Shown in pieces: positions 52,669 to 61,645 of a stretch of DNA of 64,000 nucleotides. Each line of letters starts with the position of its first letter. Within the stretch, counting starts at the first letter, position 1. The translations under genes were made by a program, and so were the position numbers. Origin of the DNA: Bog-756 sp963730685 (GTDB taxonomy: Bacteria > Actinomycetota > Acidimicrobiia > Acidimicrobiales > RAAP-2); the NCBI GenBank assembly GCA_963730685.1, contig CAVSSP010000004.1:682001-746000 (forward strand), given 5' to 3'. The notes under the pieces are model-generated. The model was not told the DNA's origin and made no database searches. It saw only the letters and a list, made by a program, of their open reading frames with translations.

Positions 52669-53010
52669 ATGCCTGATCCGACGGCGGACCCGTCTGCATC
52701 GGGCGATCCGTTCGAGGCCCTGGGTGATCCGAGGCGGCGCCAGATCCTGCACCTGTTGAGCAACGCCAGCATGCCGGTGAACGAGATCGCCGCCGCACTC
52801 CCCATCAGCCGGCCGGCAGTGTCTCGTCACCTCCGCCTCCTCAAGGATGCGGGACTCGTCGAGGAGCGTGCGCAGGGAACGCGCCGGATCTATCAGCTGC
52901 AGGACCAAGGCGTCCGGGCGGTGCAGGACTATCTCGAAGGCGTATGGGGGGCCGCCGCCGCCCGGTTCCGTCTGTTGGCGGAGAACTCCGATCCCGAGAC
53001 CGGGCAGTGA
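52669..53010 (+). CDS. ArsR-family transcriptional regulator
   Basis: 113-residue winged-helix protein: DPFEALGDPRRRQILHLLSN, PVNEIAAALPISRPAVSRHL, LLKDAGLVEERAQGTRRIYQ. There are no metal-binding cysteines, which is typical of the ArsR members paired with SRPBCC (AHSA1-like) genes. The stop overlaps the SRPBCC start (GTGA). It likely represses its own operon through the doublet operator upstream. Confidence 0.92.
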   Translation: MPDPTADPSASGDPFEALGDPRRRQILHLLSNASMPVNEIAAALPISRPAVSRHLRLLKDAGLVEERAQGTRRIYQLQDQGVRAVQDYLEGVWGAAAARFRLLAENSDPETGQ

Positions 53011-53456
53011 CCTCACCGCTCAGCATCTCGTTCGCGGTGGCCTGCCCCCCCGAGCATGCGTTCGCGGTGTGGACGTCCCGGATCGCCACGTGGTGGCCGA
53101 GCGACCACACCGTGACGGGAGCGTCGGACCTGACGGTTGTGCTCGAGAGCGGTGTGGGTGGCCGGATCTACGAACGGACATCGGAGGGGATCGAGCACGA
53201 CTGGGGCGTGGTGACCGCCTGGGACCCTCCGTCGAAGTTGGCCTATCGGTGGCACCTCGGCCAGGACCGCCAGGACGCCACCGACGTGGAGGTGCGCTTC
53301 GTCGCCGTCGGTGCTGCCGACACCCGGGTGGAGATCGAACACAGTGGCTGGGAGCACCTGGGCGATGGCGCCGAGGAGCTGCGGAACCGGAATCGCCTCG
53401 GTTGGAGGACGCTGCTTCCACATTTCGTGGCGGCAATCGAGAAGGGAGACGGCTGA
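53007..53456 (+). CDS. SRPBCC (AHSA1-like) family protein
   Basis: 149 residues of the START/Bet v1-like fold: SISFAVACPPEHAFAVWTSR, WWPSDHTVTGA, GRIYERTSEGIEHDWGVVTA, PSKLAYRWHLGQD and EIEHSGWEHLGDGAEELRNR. The fold forms a hydrophobic pocket for a small ligand. GTG 53007 overlaps the ArsR stop; its stop overlaps the next gene by one base (TGATG). This ArsR-SRPBCC pairing is common in actinobacteria. Confidence 0.87.
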   Translation: MTSPLSISFAVACPPEHAFAVWTSRIATWWPSDHTVTGASDLTVVLESGVGGRIYERTSEGIEHDWGVVTAWDPPSKLAYRWHLGQDRQDATDVEVRFVAVGAADTRVEIEHSGWEHLGDGAEELRNRNRLGWRTLLPHFVAAIEKGDG

Positions 53457-53857
53457 TGGCTCGAGGTACCAGAGAGGATCCGTGGGTGCTCACCACGCCT
53501 CCGGGCAGTTCGGAGTACTCGATCTACCGGGACGAGGAGGCCGATCCGCCGGCCTTGGTCTGCCAGGTGGGCTCGACCACCCTGAAGTACCGTCTCCGGG
53601 CCGTCGATGACCTCCACGCCTGGTTGGTCCTCCAGGGCGACTGGGTGCTCCTCGGTGCCGCCGACGAGAAGAAGCCGGCGGCGGAGGGATCCGTCGAGGC
53701 CTGGGGCCGATCGCCGGATAATCCGGTCGGCGGTTGGTACGGCCTGCGTGCCGGCTACCGGGGGAGGTTCGGAATGTATCTGCCGCCCCTGTTGGAGGCG
53801 CTGGGGCTCGCCGAGCTCACCCATGACGCTCGGAACAACCGGATGCGGGCTGTCTGA
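53456..53857 (+). CDS. Conserved hypothetical protein (DUF6855-like)
   Basis: 133 residues: MARGTREDPWVLTTPPGSSE, LVCQVGSTTLKYRLRAVDDL, WVLLGAADEKKPAAEGSVEA, and a C-terminal YGLRAGYRGRFGMYLPPLLE. I recall this type as the third gene of ArsR-SRPBCC units, but no activity is known. It starts at the last base of the SRPBCC stop, so translation is coupled. Confidence 0.75.
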   Translation: MARGTREDPWVLTTPPGSSEYSIYRDEEADPPALVCQVGSTTLKYRLRAVDDLHAWLVLQGDWVLLGAADEKKPAAEGSVEAWGRSPDNPVGGWYGLRAGYRGRFGMYLPPLLEALGLAELTHDARNNRMRAV

Positions 53858-53996
53858 TCGACGGCAACGACGGGTGGCCGGCTCCTTCCCACGGGTTCCA
53901 CCAAGTCCCCGGCACGGGAGCGGATGCCTGCGAGAGGACGGCGAGCCGACAAGTCCACCAGAGAAGGCCTACCTGTTCGAAAAAGGAGAATCGTCA

Positions 53997-54299
53997 ATGA
54001 CCGTCAAGGTGATCCGGTACCGCACCAGGCCCGAGCGTGCCGATGAGAACGAGCAGTTGATCCGGGCGGTGTTCGCCGAGTTGGACAAAGTCGATCCCGG
54101 AGACCTGCGCTATGCCGCGTTCCGGCTCGACGACGGCGTGACGTTCGTCCACGTGGCCGAGGTGAGCGGCGACAACAATCCCCTGACGACGTCGGTCGCC
54201 TTCGCCGCCTTCCAGAGCGGCATCCCGGACCGGTGTGTCGAGGGGCCCTTCTCCGCCGACGGCCGCACCATCGGCTCCTACCGGCTACCCATCACGTAG
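53997..54299 (+). CDS. Dimeric alpha-beta barrel (ABM-like) small protein
   Basis: 100 residues, starting MTVKVIRYRTRPERADENEQ, with HVAEVSGDNNPLTTSVAFAA and FQSGIPDRC. The ferredoxin-like pattern is that of antibiotic-biosynthesis-monooxygenase-like proteins. AAAGGAG stands 7 nt before ATG 53997. It may be a separate unit, 139 bp after the previous gene. Confidence 0.72.
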   Translation: MTVKVIRYRTRPERADENEQLIRAVFAELDKVDPGDLRYAAFRLDDGVTFVHVAEVSGDNNPLTTSVAFAAFQSGIPDRCVEGPFSADGRTIGSYRLPIT

Positions 54300-54335
54300 T
54301 TCCCGATCGTGGCGTGCCGACAGGCGGACCGGCCG

Positions 54336-54650
54336 CTACCCGGGCGGGGGCACCAGGGCGGCGAAGCCGTCCAGCGCGGCAACCGCGTCGACCGGCACCT
54401 CGATGACCAACCAGTTCGAGTCAGCGCCGATCTCGATCGAGAATTCGAAGAACCCGCAGCACGCCTTCTCCCGGCTCGCCAGATCCGCCACCCGGACCAG
54501 GTCGTCGGGTCCGTTGCGGAGGCGGATGTGTATCGACCGGTCGGACTCCCGCTTGGACTCGAGAGACGCCGTAGCCAACAACGACCGCCACTCCTCCACT
54601 CGATCGGCAGCCGCTCGGGGACCGAGGGTGCAGGCGACGGGAACCGGCAT
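54336..54650 (-). CDS. Conserved hypothetical protein with ACCGFF motif
   Basis: 104 residues: VACTLGPRAAADRVEEWRSL, then LASREKACCGFFEFSIEIGA and VIEVPVDAVAALDGFAAL. The R-E-K-A-C-C-x-F-F motif recurs in a family of small bacterial proteins of unknown function; the paired cysteines could bind metal. It lies 12 bp after the universal stress protein gene on the same strand. Confidence 0.62.
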   Translation of the reverse strand: MPVPVACTLGPRAAADRVEEWRSLLATASLESKRESDRSIHIRLRNGPDDLVRVADLASREKACCGFFEFSIEIGADSNWLVIEVPVDAVAALDGFAALVPPPG

Positions 54651-54662
54651 CGACCAGAGCGG

Positions 54663-55136
54663 TCAGTCGCTCGTCTCGACGATCAAGAGATCGCAGGGAA
54701 CCCGTCGGGACACCTTGTTGGCGATGGGACCGAGCAGGAACCGCGCCGTCGATTGCATTCCCTTCGACCCGACGACCAGAAGATCGGCGTTGTCCTCCTG
54801 GGTTGCCTTGATCAGGGCCTCCGCAGGGTCGCCGGACACGGCCCTGGCCGAGACGGACGGTATGGCGAAGGAGCCGATCTCGTCGGCCGCTGCCTTGACC
54901 GTGGACTCGGCTGCCGACTGGGCCGATGCCGCCCACTGGGCATCCATGGTGAATCCGGCTGATGCCACGCCTGTAGGACCACGACTGTTGTAGGCGGAGA
55001 TGATGATGAGCTCGGCACCTACGGCGCTGGCCAGGGCGGCTGCCTTCCACACCGCTCTCTGGGCCGTCTCGGAGCCGTCCGTGCCCACGACGATCTTCGA
55101 AGGAACGCCCTTACTTCCCTTTTCCGCCTGGCTCAT
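54663..55136 (-). CDS. Universal stress protein (UspA family)
   Basis: 157 residues with the USP fold: KIVVGTDGSETAQRAVWKAA at the N-terminus and ADLLVVGSKGMQSTARFLLG then SNKVSRRVPCDLLIVE-like end (ANKVSRRVPCDLLIVE). The G-x2-G-x9-G-S/T ATP-binding motif is present in part (GSKGMQSTARFLLGPIANKV). I start at ATG 55136; GTG 55148 has GGAG but too close. Such proteins help survival under starvation or stress. Confidence 0.88.
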   Translation of the reverse strand: MSQAEKGSKGVPSKIVVGTDGSETAQRAVWKAAALASAVGAELIIISAYNSRGPTGVASAGFTMDAQWAASAQSAAESTVKAAADEIGSFAIPSVSARAVSGDPAEALIKATQEDNADLLVVGSKGMQSTARFLLGPIANKVSRRVPCDLLIVETSD

Positions 55137-55264
55137 GTCGAGACCCACTTTCTCCGGATGCAGCGCATCGTCCTCACCTACGCCGCATTATTGCCGTATT
55201 GGCGAACGATTGCTCCGGAAAGGAGATTTTGCATCTGTCGGAGGTGACGGGGCGATTTTCGGAG

Positions 55265-56410
55265 TCAGTTGGCTGCCGGCACCTCGACGGGTTCGGTGCT
55301 GATCATCGCCGTGTCCCACTTCTGTTCGACACCGCCGAAGTGCCAGTACGCCAGGGCCGCCAGCCAGGTGGCCACGAACGTGCCGACGATCACGAATCCG
55401 GCGGTGTTGATGCTGAAGTTGGCGAAGAAGTTGAAGAACGGGTCGCGCAGGTCCAGTTCCTGACCGATGAGACCAATGATCTCGATGGTGCCGACGAAGA
55501 AGGCGACGAACACCGACAGGCCCGTGATGGTGAGGTTGTAGAACACCTTGCGAATGGGCTTCGAGAACGCCCAGTCGTAGGCGAAATTCATGAAGCAGCC
55601 GTCGATCGTGTCCAACAGGCTCATTCCTGCGGCGAACAAGATGGGAAGCGAGAGAATGGCCCAGAACGGGAGGCCACCTTCCACCGCCGTCCCGGCCAGG
55701 ACGAGGAGGCCCACCTCGGTGGCGGTGTCGAACCCCAGTCCGAAGAGGACGCCGACCGGATACATCTTCCCCGGTGAGTCGATCCGGCTCGCGTAGCCAC
55801 CGAAGAAGCGGTTCATCAGGCCCCGGCTGGCGAGCTGCCGCTCGAGCTCGTCGTCGTCGAACCTTCCCGACCTCATCTGACGGTAGACCTTGACGATCCC
55901 GATGAGCACGATCAGATTGAGGAGGGCGATCAGATAGAGGAAGCCACCCGACACCGAGGTACCGATGACGGTGGTTGCCCGGTGCAGTCCTGAGGACCCG
56001 TTGCGGACCTGCGCGTCGAGCGCCCGTAACCCGAAGTTCAAGAAGACGGCCAACATGAACACCACGCTCGAGTGGCCGAGCGAGAAGAAGAATCCGACGC
56101 TCAGCGGGCGTTTTCCGTCATTGACGAGCTTGCGCGTCGTGTTGTCGATGGCGGCAATGTGGTCGGCGTCGAAGGCGTGTCGCATGCCGAGGGTGTATGC
56201 GAGGACACCGGTGCCGAACCCGAAGAGTCCGGTCTTCGAGACGTGGTAGTGGTGCCCGACGGCGGCGGCGAGCAGCCCCCATCCGACGACGTTGAGCGCG
56301 ATGATCGTGAGGACCATCCCTCCTACCCGCAGCCACTCCTGGGGAGTCAGCCCCTTGTGGAGCCTCGACAGCCGGGACGGGTAGATCGCTCCAAATGCGG
56401 CGTCGGACAC
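55265..56410 (-). CDS. Nickel/cobalt permease of the NiCoT (HoxN/NixA) family
   Basis: 381-residue eight-helix secondary transporter for Ni2+ or Co2+. The signature RHAFDADHIAAIDNTTRK in helix II is complete, as are FSLGHSSVVF and LGFDTATEVGLLVL. I start at GTG 56410 (AGGAG 7 nt upstream, then TCCGAC); the frame is open to 56428. It faces a Fur-family gene, which probably represses it when metal is plentiful. Confidence 0.92.
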   Translation of the reverse strand: MSDAAFGAIYPSRLSRLHKGLTPQEWLRVGGMVLTIIALNVVGWGLLAAAVGHHYHVSKTGLFGFGTGVLAYTLGMRHAFDADHIAAIDNTTRKLVNDGKRPLSVGFFFSLGHSSVVFMLAVFLNFGLRALDAQVRNGSSGLHRATTVIGTSVSGGFLYLIALLNLIVLIGIVKVYRQMRSGRFDDDELERQLASRGLMNRFFGGYASRIDSPGKMYPVGVLFGLGFDTATEVGLLVLAGTAVEGGLPFWAILSLPILFAAGMSLLDTIDGCFMNFAYDWAFSKPIRKVFYNLTITGLSVFVAFFVGTIEIIGLIGQELDLRDPFFNFFANFSINTAGFVIVGTFVATWLAALAYWHFGGVEQKWDTAMISTEPVEVPAAN

Positions 56411-56440
56411 GCTGGCTCTCCTGGGCACGGGGACTCAAAG

Positions 56441-56475
56441 GCAAATCTAGAGCAAATACGAAGATGCCGCAATAA
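56441..56475 (-). promoter_or_regulatory. Promoter and GCAA repeats between NiCoT permease and Fur-family gene
   Basis: On the minus strand TTGCGG (56472-56467), 17 nt, TAGATT (56449-56444) forms a promoter for the permease. Over it, on the plus strand, lie three GCAA elements (56441, 56452, 56469). The Fur-family nickel regulator Nur is known to bind TGCAA-type repeats, so this may be its operator, but the match is partial. Confidence 0.4.
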
Positions 56476-56515
56476 GGAAGGGGTCGTGGGGCGGGAGCGC
56501 CACTATCGTGTGGGT

Positions 56516-56992
56516 ATGAGCAAGGCGCTCGAACAGGTCGGTGCAGCAGATTTCTCGTCGGTGGACTCCGTGCTCTCCTACCTGCGATCGCACGGGGGCC
56601 GGGTCACGTCGTCCAGGCGGATCCTCCTGGAAGTCCTGTTCGAGGCCGACGGTCACATGAGCGCCGAGGCGCTGACCGAGGCCGTGCAGCTCCGGACTCC
56701 TGATGTCCACATCTCCACGGTGTACCGGAATCTGGAGGAACTCGAGCATCTCGGGGTCATCTCCCACTCGCACCTCGGACACGGTCCGTCCAGCTATCTC
56801 CTGGCTTCGCAGGCCCACGCCCATTTCATCTGCTCCGACTGCGGAACGATGATCGAGGCACCAGACGAGCTCTTCCGGGGTCTGGCCCGGACGGCCCGCG
56901 CGAAGCTGGGATTCACCATCGACCCGAAGCACTTCGCCATCCTGGGGCGGTGCGCCGATTGCGCCGATCGGGCCGCGCCCGGCGACTCCTGA
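56516..56992 (+). CDS. Fur-family regulator, probably nickel/cobalt-responsive (Nur-like)
   Basis: 158-residue Fur protein: SVDSVLSYLRSHGGRVTSSR, HMSAEALTEAVQLRTPDVHI, STVYRNLEELEHLGVISHSH (DNA-recognition helix), QAHAHFICSDCGTMIEAP and GRCADCADR with two CxxC zinc knuckles. It is divergent from the NiCoT permease, which suggests nickel or cobalt as the co-repressor. Distinct from the Fur-family gene at 10880. Confidence 0.88.
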   Translation: MSKALEQVGAADFSSVDSVLSYLRSHGGRVTSSRRILLEVLFEADGHMSAEALTEAVQLRTPDVHISTVYRNLEELEHLGVISHSHLGHGPSSYLLASQAHAHFICSDCGTMIEAPDELFRGLARTARAKLGFTIDPKHFAILGRCADCADRAAPGDS

Positions 56993-57100
56993 GCTCCGAC
57001 GGGGTGGACCGACCACCGGTGACCCGGTAGAACAGACAGCGGCGGTTGGAAGAGCGCAGAGGCCCGGGCGGTGTCGGGTGGTACTCAAGGGAGGCCGGAT

Positions 57101-57526
57101 ATGGGATTCATGGACAAGGTCAAGGCCCAGGCGACCGTTCTGGCCGACAAGGCGCAGACCGGGGTGCAGCAGGGCCAGACCAAGCTCCAGGAGATGCAGG
57201 CGGGTAAACAGGAGGATCACCTGCTCCGTGAGCTGGGCGCCTACGTCTATCTGAGTGAGCGGGGCCGGACGCCCGCCGACAGCGAGGCGATCGTGGCCGG
57301 AATCATGAGCCAGCTGGACGCGCTGGAAGCTGCCGGGACTCCTGTGGCCGTCACTCCAGAGCCTGCCTCTCCACCCGTCGGGGGAGGCCCCGTGCCCCAG
57401 GCCGGGACCGTGCCCCAGGCCGGGACCGTGCCCCAGGCCGGGACCGTGCCCCAGGCCGGGACCGTGCCCCAGGCCGGGACCGACGCCGGAATACCGCAGT
57501 CCGGTTCGCGCCTCCCTGGCGAGTGA
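57101..57526 (+). CDS. Low-complexity protein with PQAGTV repeats
   Basis: 141 residues. The N-terminal half is helical and amphipathic (MDKVKAQATVLADKAQTG; TKLQEMQAGKQEDHLLRELG; YVYLSERGRTPADSEAIVAG), like small actinobacterial proteins thought to associate with membranes or stress. It then has five perfect copies of PQAGTV, and a short tail. ATG 57101 has GGGAGG upstream. Function unknown. Confidence 0.7.
   Translation: MGFMDKVKAQATVLADKAQTGVQQGQTKLQEMQAGKQEDHLLRELGAYVYLSERGRTPADSEAIVAGIMSQLDALEAAGTPVAVTPEPASPPVGGGPVPQAGTVPQAGTVPQAGTVPQAGTVPQAGTDAGIPQSGSRLPGE
57392..57481 (+). repeat. Five perfect 18-bp tandem repeats
   Basis: GTGCCCCAGGCCGGGACC repeated five times without a mismatch, in frame within the preceding gene and encoding PQAGT(V/D). 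Perfect copies mean recent expansion; the copy number may differ between strains or be misassembled. Confidence 0.95.
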
Positions 57527-57627
57527 GACCGGGGCTGCACGCGGCGATCTGAGCAATCGGCGTCCGACCGTCGACAGGTTCCGGTTTCCATCGAAGCGGT
57601 GTCACACCTCGATGATGGAATGAGCAC

Positions 57628-58773
57628 GTGGATCTCGACGTCCTCACCAGCGCAATCGATGGCCTCTGCCAGGCGGACCCGGCGTTGTACGCGGATGCGG
57701 AGTCCATCGAGGTGCTGCACCGGGATCTCGCCAGACAGGAGGCATTCGTCACCCAGGCCACCGCCCACTTCGATGCGTCGGGCAACTGGGTTGCCGACGG
57801 GGCCCGCAATGCGGTGGCCTGGTTGGCCTCCCGGTGTCATCTGTCCAAGGCCCGGGCCCGGCGTATGGTCCGCCGTGGCCGGGCACTCCGCCATCTCCCC
57901 GAATGTGCACGGGCCTGGTCGGAGGGGGCCATCACCGCCGACCACGTGGATACCATCGCCGCCCTCCGCTCCGAGGTCACCGGGGAAACGCTGGCCCGTG
58001 ATGAGGGACTGCTGGTGGACCAGGCCGGAAGCCTCCGGTTCGACGCCTTCGTCCGGGTCGCCGACTACTGGAGGCAGCTGGCCGATCCCGACGGCGTGGA
58101 AGAGGACGAGCGAATGCGCCGATCCCGGCGGGACGTCTACCTCGACCAGAGCTTTCGGGGCATGTGGCTGGGCAAGGTCACCCTCGACCCCATCTCCGGA
58201 GCCATCGTGGCCGACGAGCTCGAGCGCCTCGAGCGCCAACTCTTCGAGGCCGAGTGGGCCGAGGCCCGCACCGCCCTCGGGCGTGAGCCCACCACCGCCG
58301 ACCTGCCCCGGACCCCAGGGCAACGCCGGGCCGACGCCCTGGTCGAGATGGCCACCCGCAGCCGGATCGCCCCCGGTGACGGACGTCGTCCGGCACCCCT
58401 GTTCACGGTGCTGATCGACTACGAGACGCTCCGCGGCAGGATCTGCGAACTGGCCGGGGGAGCGGTGGTGTCGCCCGGCTCCCTCATCCCCTGGCTGGAC
58501 GAGGCCCTCATCGAGCGGGCCGTGTTCCGGCCGGGGCCCCGGGTGGAGGTCGGGGCCACCGCCCGCCTGTTCACCGGGGCCACTCGGCACGCCATCGAAC
58601 TGCGGGATCGGGAGTGCACCCACCCGCACTGTGACGTCCCGGCCAGAGCGTGCGAGGTGGACCACATCCTCCCATTCAGTGCCGGCGGAGCGACCAATCA
58701 GGAGAACGGCCGGATCCTGTGCGGATTCCACAATCGGCTTCGAAATGAGCGCCCCCCGCCGGGCGGTCCATAG
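57628..58773 (+). CDS. DUF222/HNH endonuclease-domain protein
   Basis: 381 residues: an N-terminal DUF222 region (ALYADAESIEVLHRDLARQE; RNAVAWLASRCHLSKARARR; GAITADHVDTIAALRS) and a C-terminal HNH domain (RECTHPHCDVPARACEVDH then ILPFSAGGATNQENGRILCG, FHNRLR). The HNH residues and zinc cysteines (C-x4-C-like, C...H) are intact. These proteins are abundant and multi-copy in actinobacteria; many are linked to mobile-element homing. GTG 57628 start. Confidence 0.88.
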   Translation: MDLDVLTSAIDGLCQADPALYADAESIEVLHRDLARQEAFVTQATAHFDASGNWVADGARNAVAWLASRCHLSKARARRMVRRGRALRHLPECARAWSEGAITADHVDTIAALRSEVTGETLARDEGLLVDQAGSLRFDAFVRVADYWRQLADPDGVEEDERMRRSRRDVYLDQSFRGMWLGKVTLDPISGAIVADELERLERQLFEAEWAEARTALGREPTTADLPRTPGQRRADALVEMATRSRIAPGDGRRPAPLFTVLIDYETLRGRICELAGGAVVSPGSLIPWLDEALIERAVFRPGPRVEVGATARLFTGATRHAIELRDRECTHPHCDVPARACEVDHILPFSAGGATNQENGRILCGFHNRLRNERPPPGGP

Positions 58774-58921
58774 GAACCGCCCTTGTCGCAGAACCGGCAC
58801 CGACCATCTTGAGGTGCTTGACTCGGCTTATCCCCCGACGGGCAATGGATGTTCGAGTTGCCAGGATCGATGGCGACCGGGGGCTCAGACAGTGGAAGAA
58901 CCGGGAGAACGATCGTGGCGC

Positions 58922-59090
58922 GTGACGTCATCACTCAGGAGTCAGCTCTATCGTGTGGCACGGGATCTGGGCAACGTGCAGGCGGCGGAGAAAGGGACCG
59001 TCGTCCTACGCCAAGCGGGTGGCACGCCGCAAGATCTATGCCAAGTCGAGTGGGCTGGACCGACGCCTGATCCGCAGCCTCGGTCTTTAG
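58922..59090 (+). pseudogene. Small conserved actinobacterial protein, one extra G in a homopolymer
   Basis: About 55 residues: SSLRSQLYRVARDLGNVQAA then, after deleting one G from a GGG run near 59000, EKGPSSYAKRVARRKIYAKS and SGLDRRLIRSLGL. I recall this small basic family from many actinobacterial genomes. Since a single base restores the whole family sequence, the break is more likely a sequencing error than decay. GTG 58922 start. Confidence 0.7.
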
Positions 59091-59127
59091 TCCGCCGGTC
59101 CAGTTCACTCGGCAGTGGCGTAACGTC

Positions 59128-60676
59128 ATGAACAGTCGGCGTCTTTGCCTGGCGATCGACCTCGGCACTGGGGGGCCCAAGGTCGGTCTCGTGACTTTGG
59201 ACGGGGTGATCGTCGCCCAGGTCCATCGGGAGATGGTCACCCAGTTCACGCCGGAAGGGGCGGCCGTCCAGGACGCCGCTGTCTGGTGGGACCTGATCCT
59301 CCTGGCGATCGACGAGCTGTTGGGGGCACAACCCATGGTGGCCGCCGATGTGGTTGCCGTGGGCGTGACCGGCCACTGGGCGTCGACTGTTCCGGTGGAT
59401 GCCGAGGGAAGGCCGACAGGTCCCTGCCTTACCTGGCAGGATCGGCGCGGGGCCGGGTACGTCAAGGACCTGATCGGGGGGAGGGCGGGTGGCTATCGCC
59501 CGTCGGCGATCGCACAGTGGGTTCGACACACCGGCGGCGCCCCGTCCCTGGCCGGCGACGACCCAGTCGGCCACCTGTTGTATCTGAAGCACGCGGCACC
59601 CGAGCAGTTCGCCCGTACCCGGTGGTGCCTCGAACCCGTCGACTATCTCACCATGTGCTTCACGGGCGAGGCCTCGGCCAGCCACGCATCCATGCAGGGA
59701 GCCTGGCTCACCGACAACCGTCGGCTCGCCGCCCTCTCGTACGACCGTGTGCTTCTCGACCACCTGGGCCTCACCGATGAGCGGTTGGCGCCCCTCCGGC
59801 CCATCGGTTCGATCATCGGGAACGTACGACCGGCGGTCGCCGTCCCACTCGGACTCCGCGACGATGTCGCCGTCGTGACCGGACTTCCCGATCTCCAGTC
59901 GGCAGCCCTGGGAGCCGGCGCCACCAAGCCGTTCGCCGCCCACCTCGCCCTATCCACGACCTCGTGGATCAGTTGTCCCGTTCCCCCGGAAGAAGACCGA
60001 CGTCCTCCACTCGGTCGCCACCGTCCCGGGCCTCACCAACCACTCATACCTCGTTGCCAACAACCAGGAGACGGGAGCCAAGTCGCTCGACTGGTTCCGA
60101 TCGGCCGTCGCCGTCGACGGCCGGCCCGATTCCTACGATTCGCTCTGCGGACTGGCCGCCACCGCCGAATGCGGTTCCGACGGGGTGGTGTTCATGCCGT
60201 GGCTTGCCGGCGAGCGTTCCCCTGTCGACGACCGCAGTGCCCGGGGGGGTTTTGCCAACCTTTCGATCACCACCGGCGCTGCCGACCTCGTGCGGAGCGT
60301 TCTCGAGGGAGTGGCCTACAACTCGAAGTGGTTGCTGACACAGGTGGAGCGGTTCACAGGGCGGACCCTGGCACCGGTCCGAATGGTTGGCGGCGGTGCG
60401 CAAAGCGAATTGTGGTGCCAGATCTACGCCGATGTCCTGGACCGTCCCGTCGATCAGATTGCCGATCCGATGTTCGCCCAGATGCGCGGCATGGCGCTCA
60501 TGGCCGGCGTCGCCCTCGGAGCCCATCGGTTGGATGACATCGACGGAATCGTCCCTGCCGGCCGGCGCTTCGACCCCGTCCCGTCCAATGTCGACCGCTA
60601 TCGGACCCTGTCCGCCGAGCTTCCCGCGCTCTATCGGTCGATGCGTCGCCACCGCCGCCGACAGGCCCGACGGTAG
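59128..60676 (+). pseudogene. FGGY-family carbohydrate kinase (xylulokinase-like), one frameshift
   Basis: Sugar kinase of about 515 residues. The N-domain has LAIDLGTGGPKVGLVTLDG (phosphate 1) and AVGVTGHWAST; mid-protein reads GLPDLQSAALGAGATKPFAA. Near 59990 the frame breaks at a run of five C; with four the text reads SCPVPRKKTDVLHSVATVPG and continues to LVANNQETGAKSLDWFRS. The C-domain shows VFMPWLAGERSPVDDRSARG and VRMVGGGAQSELWCQIYADV (adenosine site). The break is thus likely a sequencing slip. It phosphorylates a sugar, possibly xylulose or a relative. Confidence 0.85.
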
Positions 60677-60703
60677 GTTCTCCCGAGTGTCACTCTTACT
60701 CCC

Positions 60704-61592
60704 ATGCGTCTGAGCACGGTGATACTCCCCATCTACCCCTGGGCCGAGGGTCGGGCGATCTGGCGCCGAGCCGAGGCCCTCGGATTCCACGGGGCATACA
60801 CATACGATCATCTTTCGTGGCAGAGCTTCCGCGACCGCCCGTGGTTCGGCGCCGTCCCGACACTGGCGGCGGCCGCCGATGCCACGGAGCGGCTCCGGAT
60901 CGGGACCCTGGTGACGTCACCGAACTTCCGGCACCCGGTGACGTTGGCCAAGGATCTCATGACGCTGGACGACCTCTCGGGCGGTCGACTGAGCGTCGGC
61001 ATCGGTGCCGGCGGGACGGGCTTCGACGCAACGGTGCTCGGGGCACCGCCCTGGTCTCCTACCGAGCGCGCGGCCCGCTTCGAGGAGTTCGTCAGACTGC
61101 TCGACGGGCTCCTCACCCGTGCGTCGACGACCCACCACGGCACGCACTACTCGGCGGTCGAAGCCAGGATGATCCCCGGTTGCGTCCAACGACCGCGGGT
61201 GCCCTTCGTCGTGGCGGCCACCGGAGCCCGGGGTTTCCGGTTGGCGGCCGAGTTCGGTGCCGGGTGGGTGACCTACGGCGATGCCCGGCGGACCCGCCGT
61301 GCCGTCGGCCACCGGCGCCGTCGAGGTGGTCAGGGCCCAGTTGGGAAGACTCGAAGCGGCGTGCTCGTCCATTGGGAGATCGTTCGGCTCGATCGACAAG
61401 GTCCTGCTCCAGGGGCTCACCGCCGAGCGGCCACTCGAATCGCTCGACGCGTTCGTGGACTGGGCCGGCCGTTACCGCTCCCTCGGAATCACCGATCTCG
61501 TCGTGCACTGGCCGGTCCGCGATTCGGTGTTCGCCAGCGACACCGCGGTGTTCGAGCGGATCGCCACCGACGGCCTGGCCCAGCTCGGATGA
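60704..61592 (+). pseudogene. Luciferase-like (LLM, F420-type) oxidoreductase, one frameshift
   Basis: TIM-barrel oxidoreductase of about 295 residues. It has RLSTVILPIYPWAEGRAIWR, GFHGAYTYDHLSW, TERLRIGTLVTSPNFRHPVT, LAKDLMTLDDLSGGRLSVGI, GAGGTGFDATVLG and FVVAATGARGFRLAAEFGAG. After a break near 61283 the rest reads SATGAVEVVRAQLGRLEAAC to the C-terminus TDLVVHWPVRDS. The pattern is that of F420-dependent LLM enzymes, frequent in actinobacteria. It lies 28 bp after the kinase, likely one operon, and is convergent to the MFS gene. Confidence 0.83.
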
Positions 61593-61645
61593 CCTCCACA
61601 CGCCACCGCGGACGGCGGCCGGACCACCGGGCGCCCCCTCCACGA

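Noticed and set aside
57247..58800. A 517-codon minus-strand frame opposite the DUF222/HNH gene
   Set aside because: Shadow of the plus-strand gene; low-complexity WGTVPA repeats arise from the 18-bp repeats read backwards.
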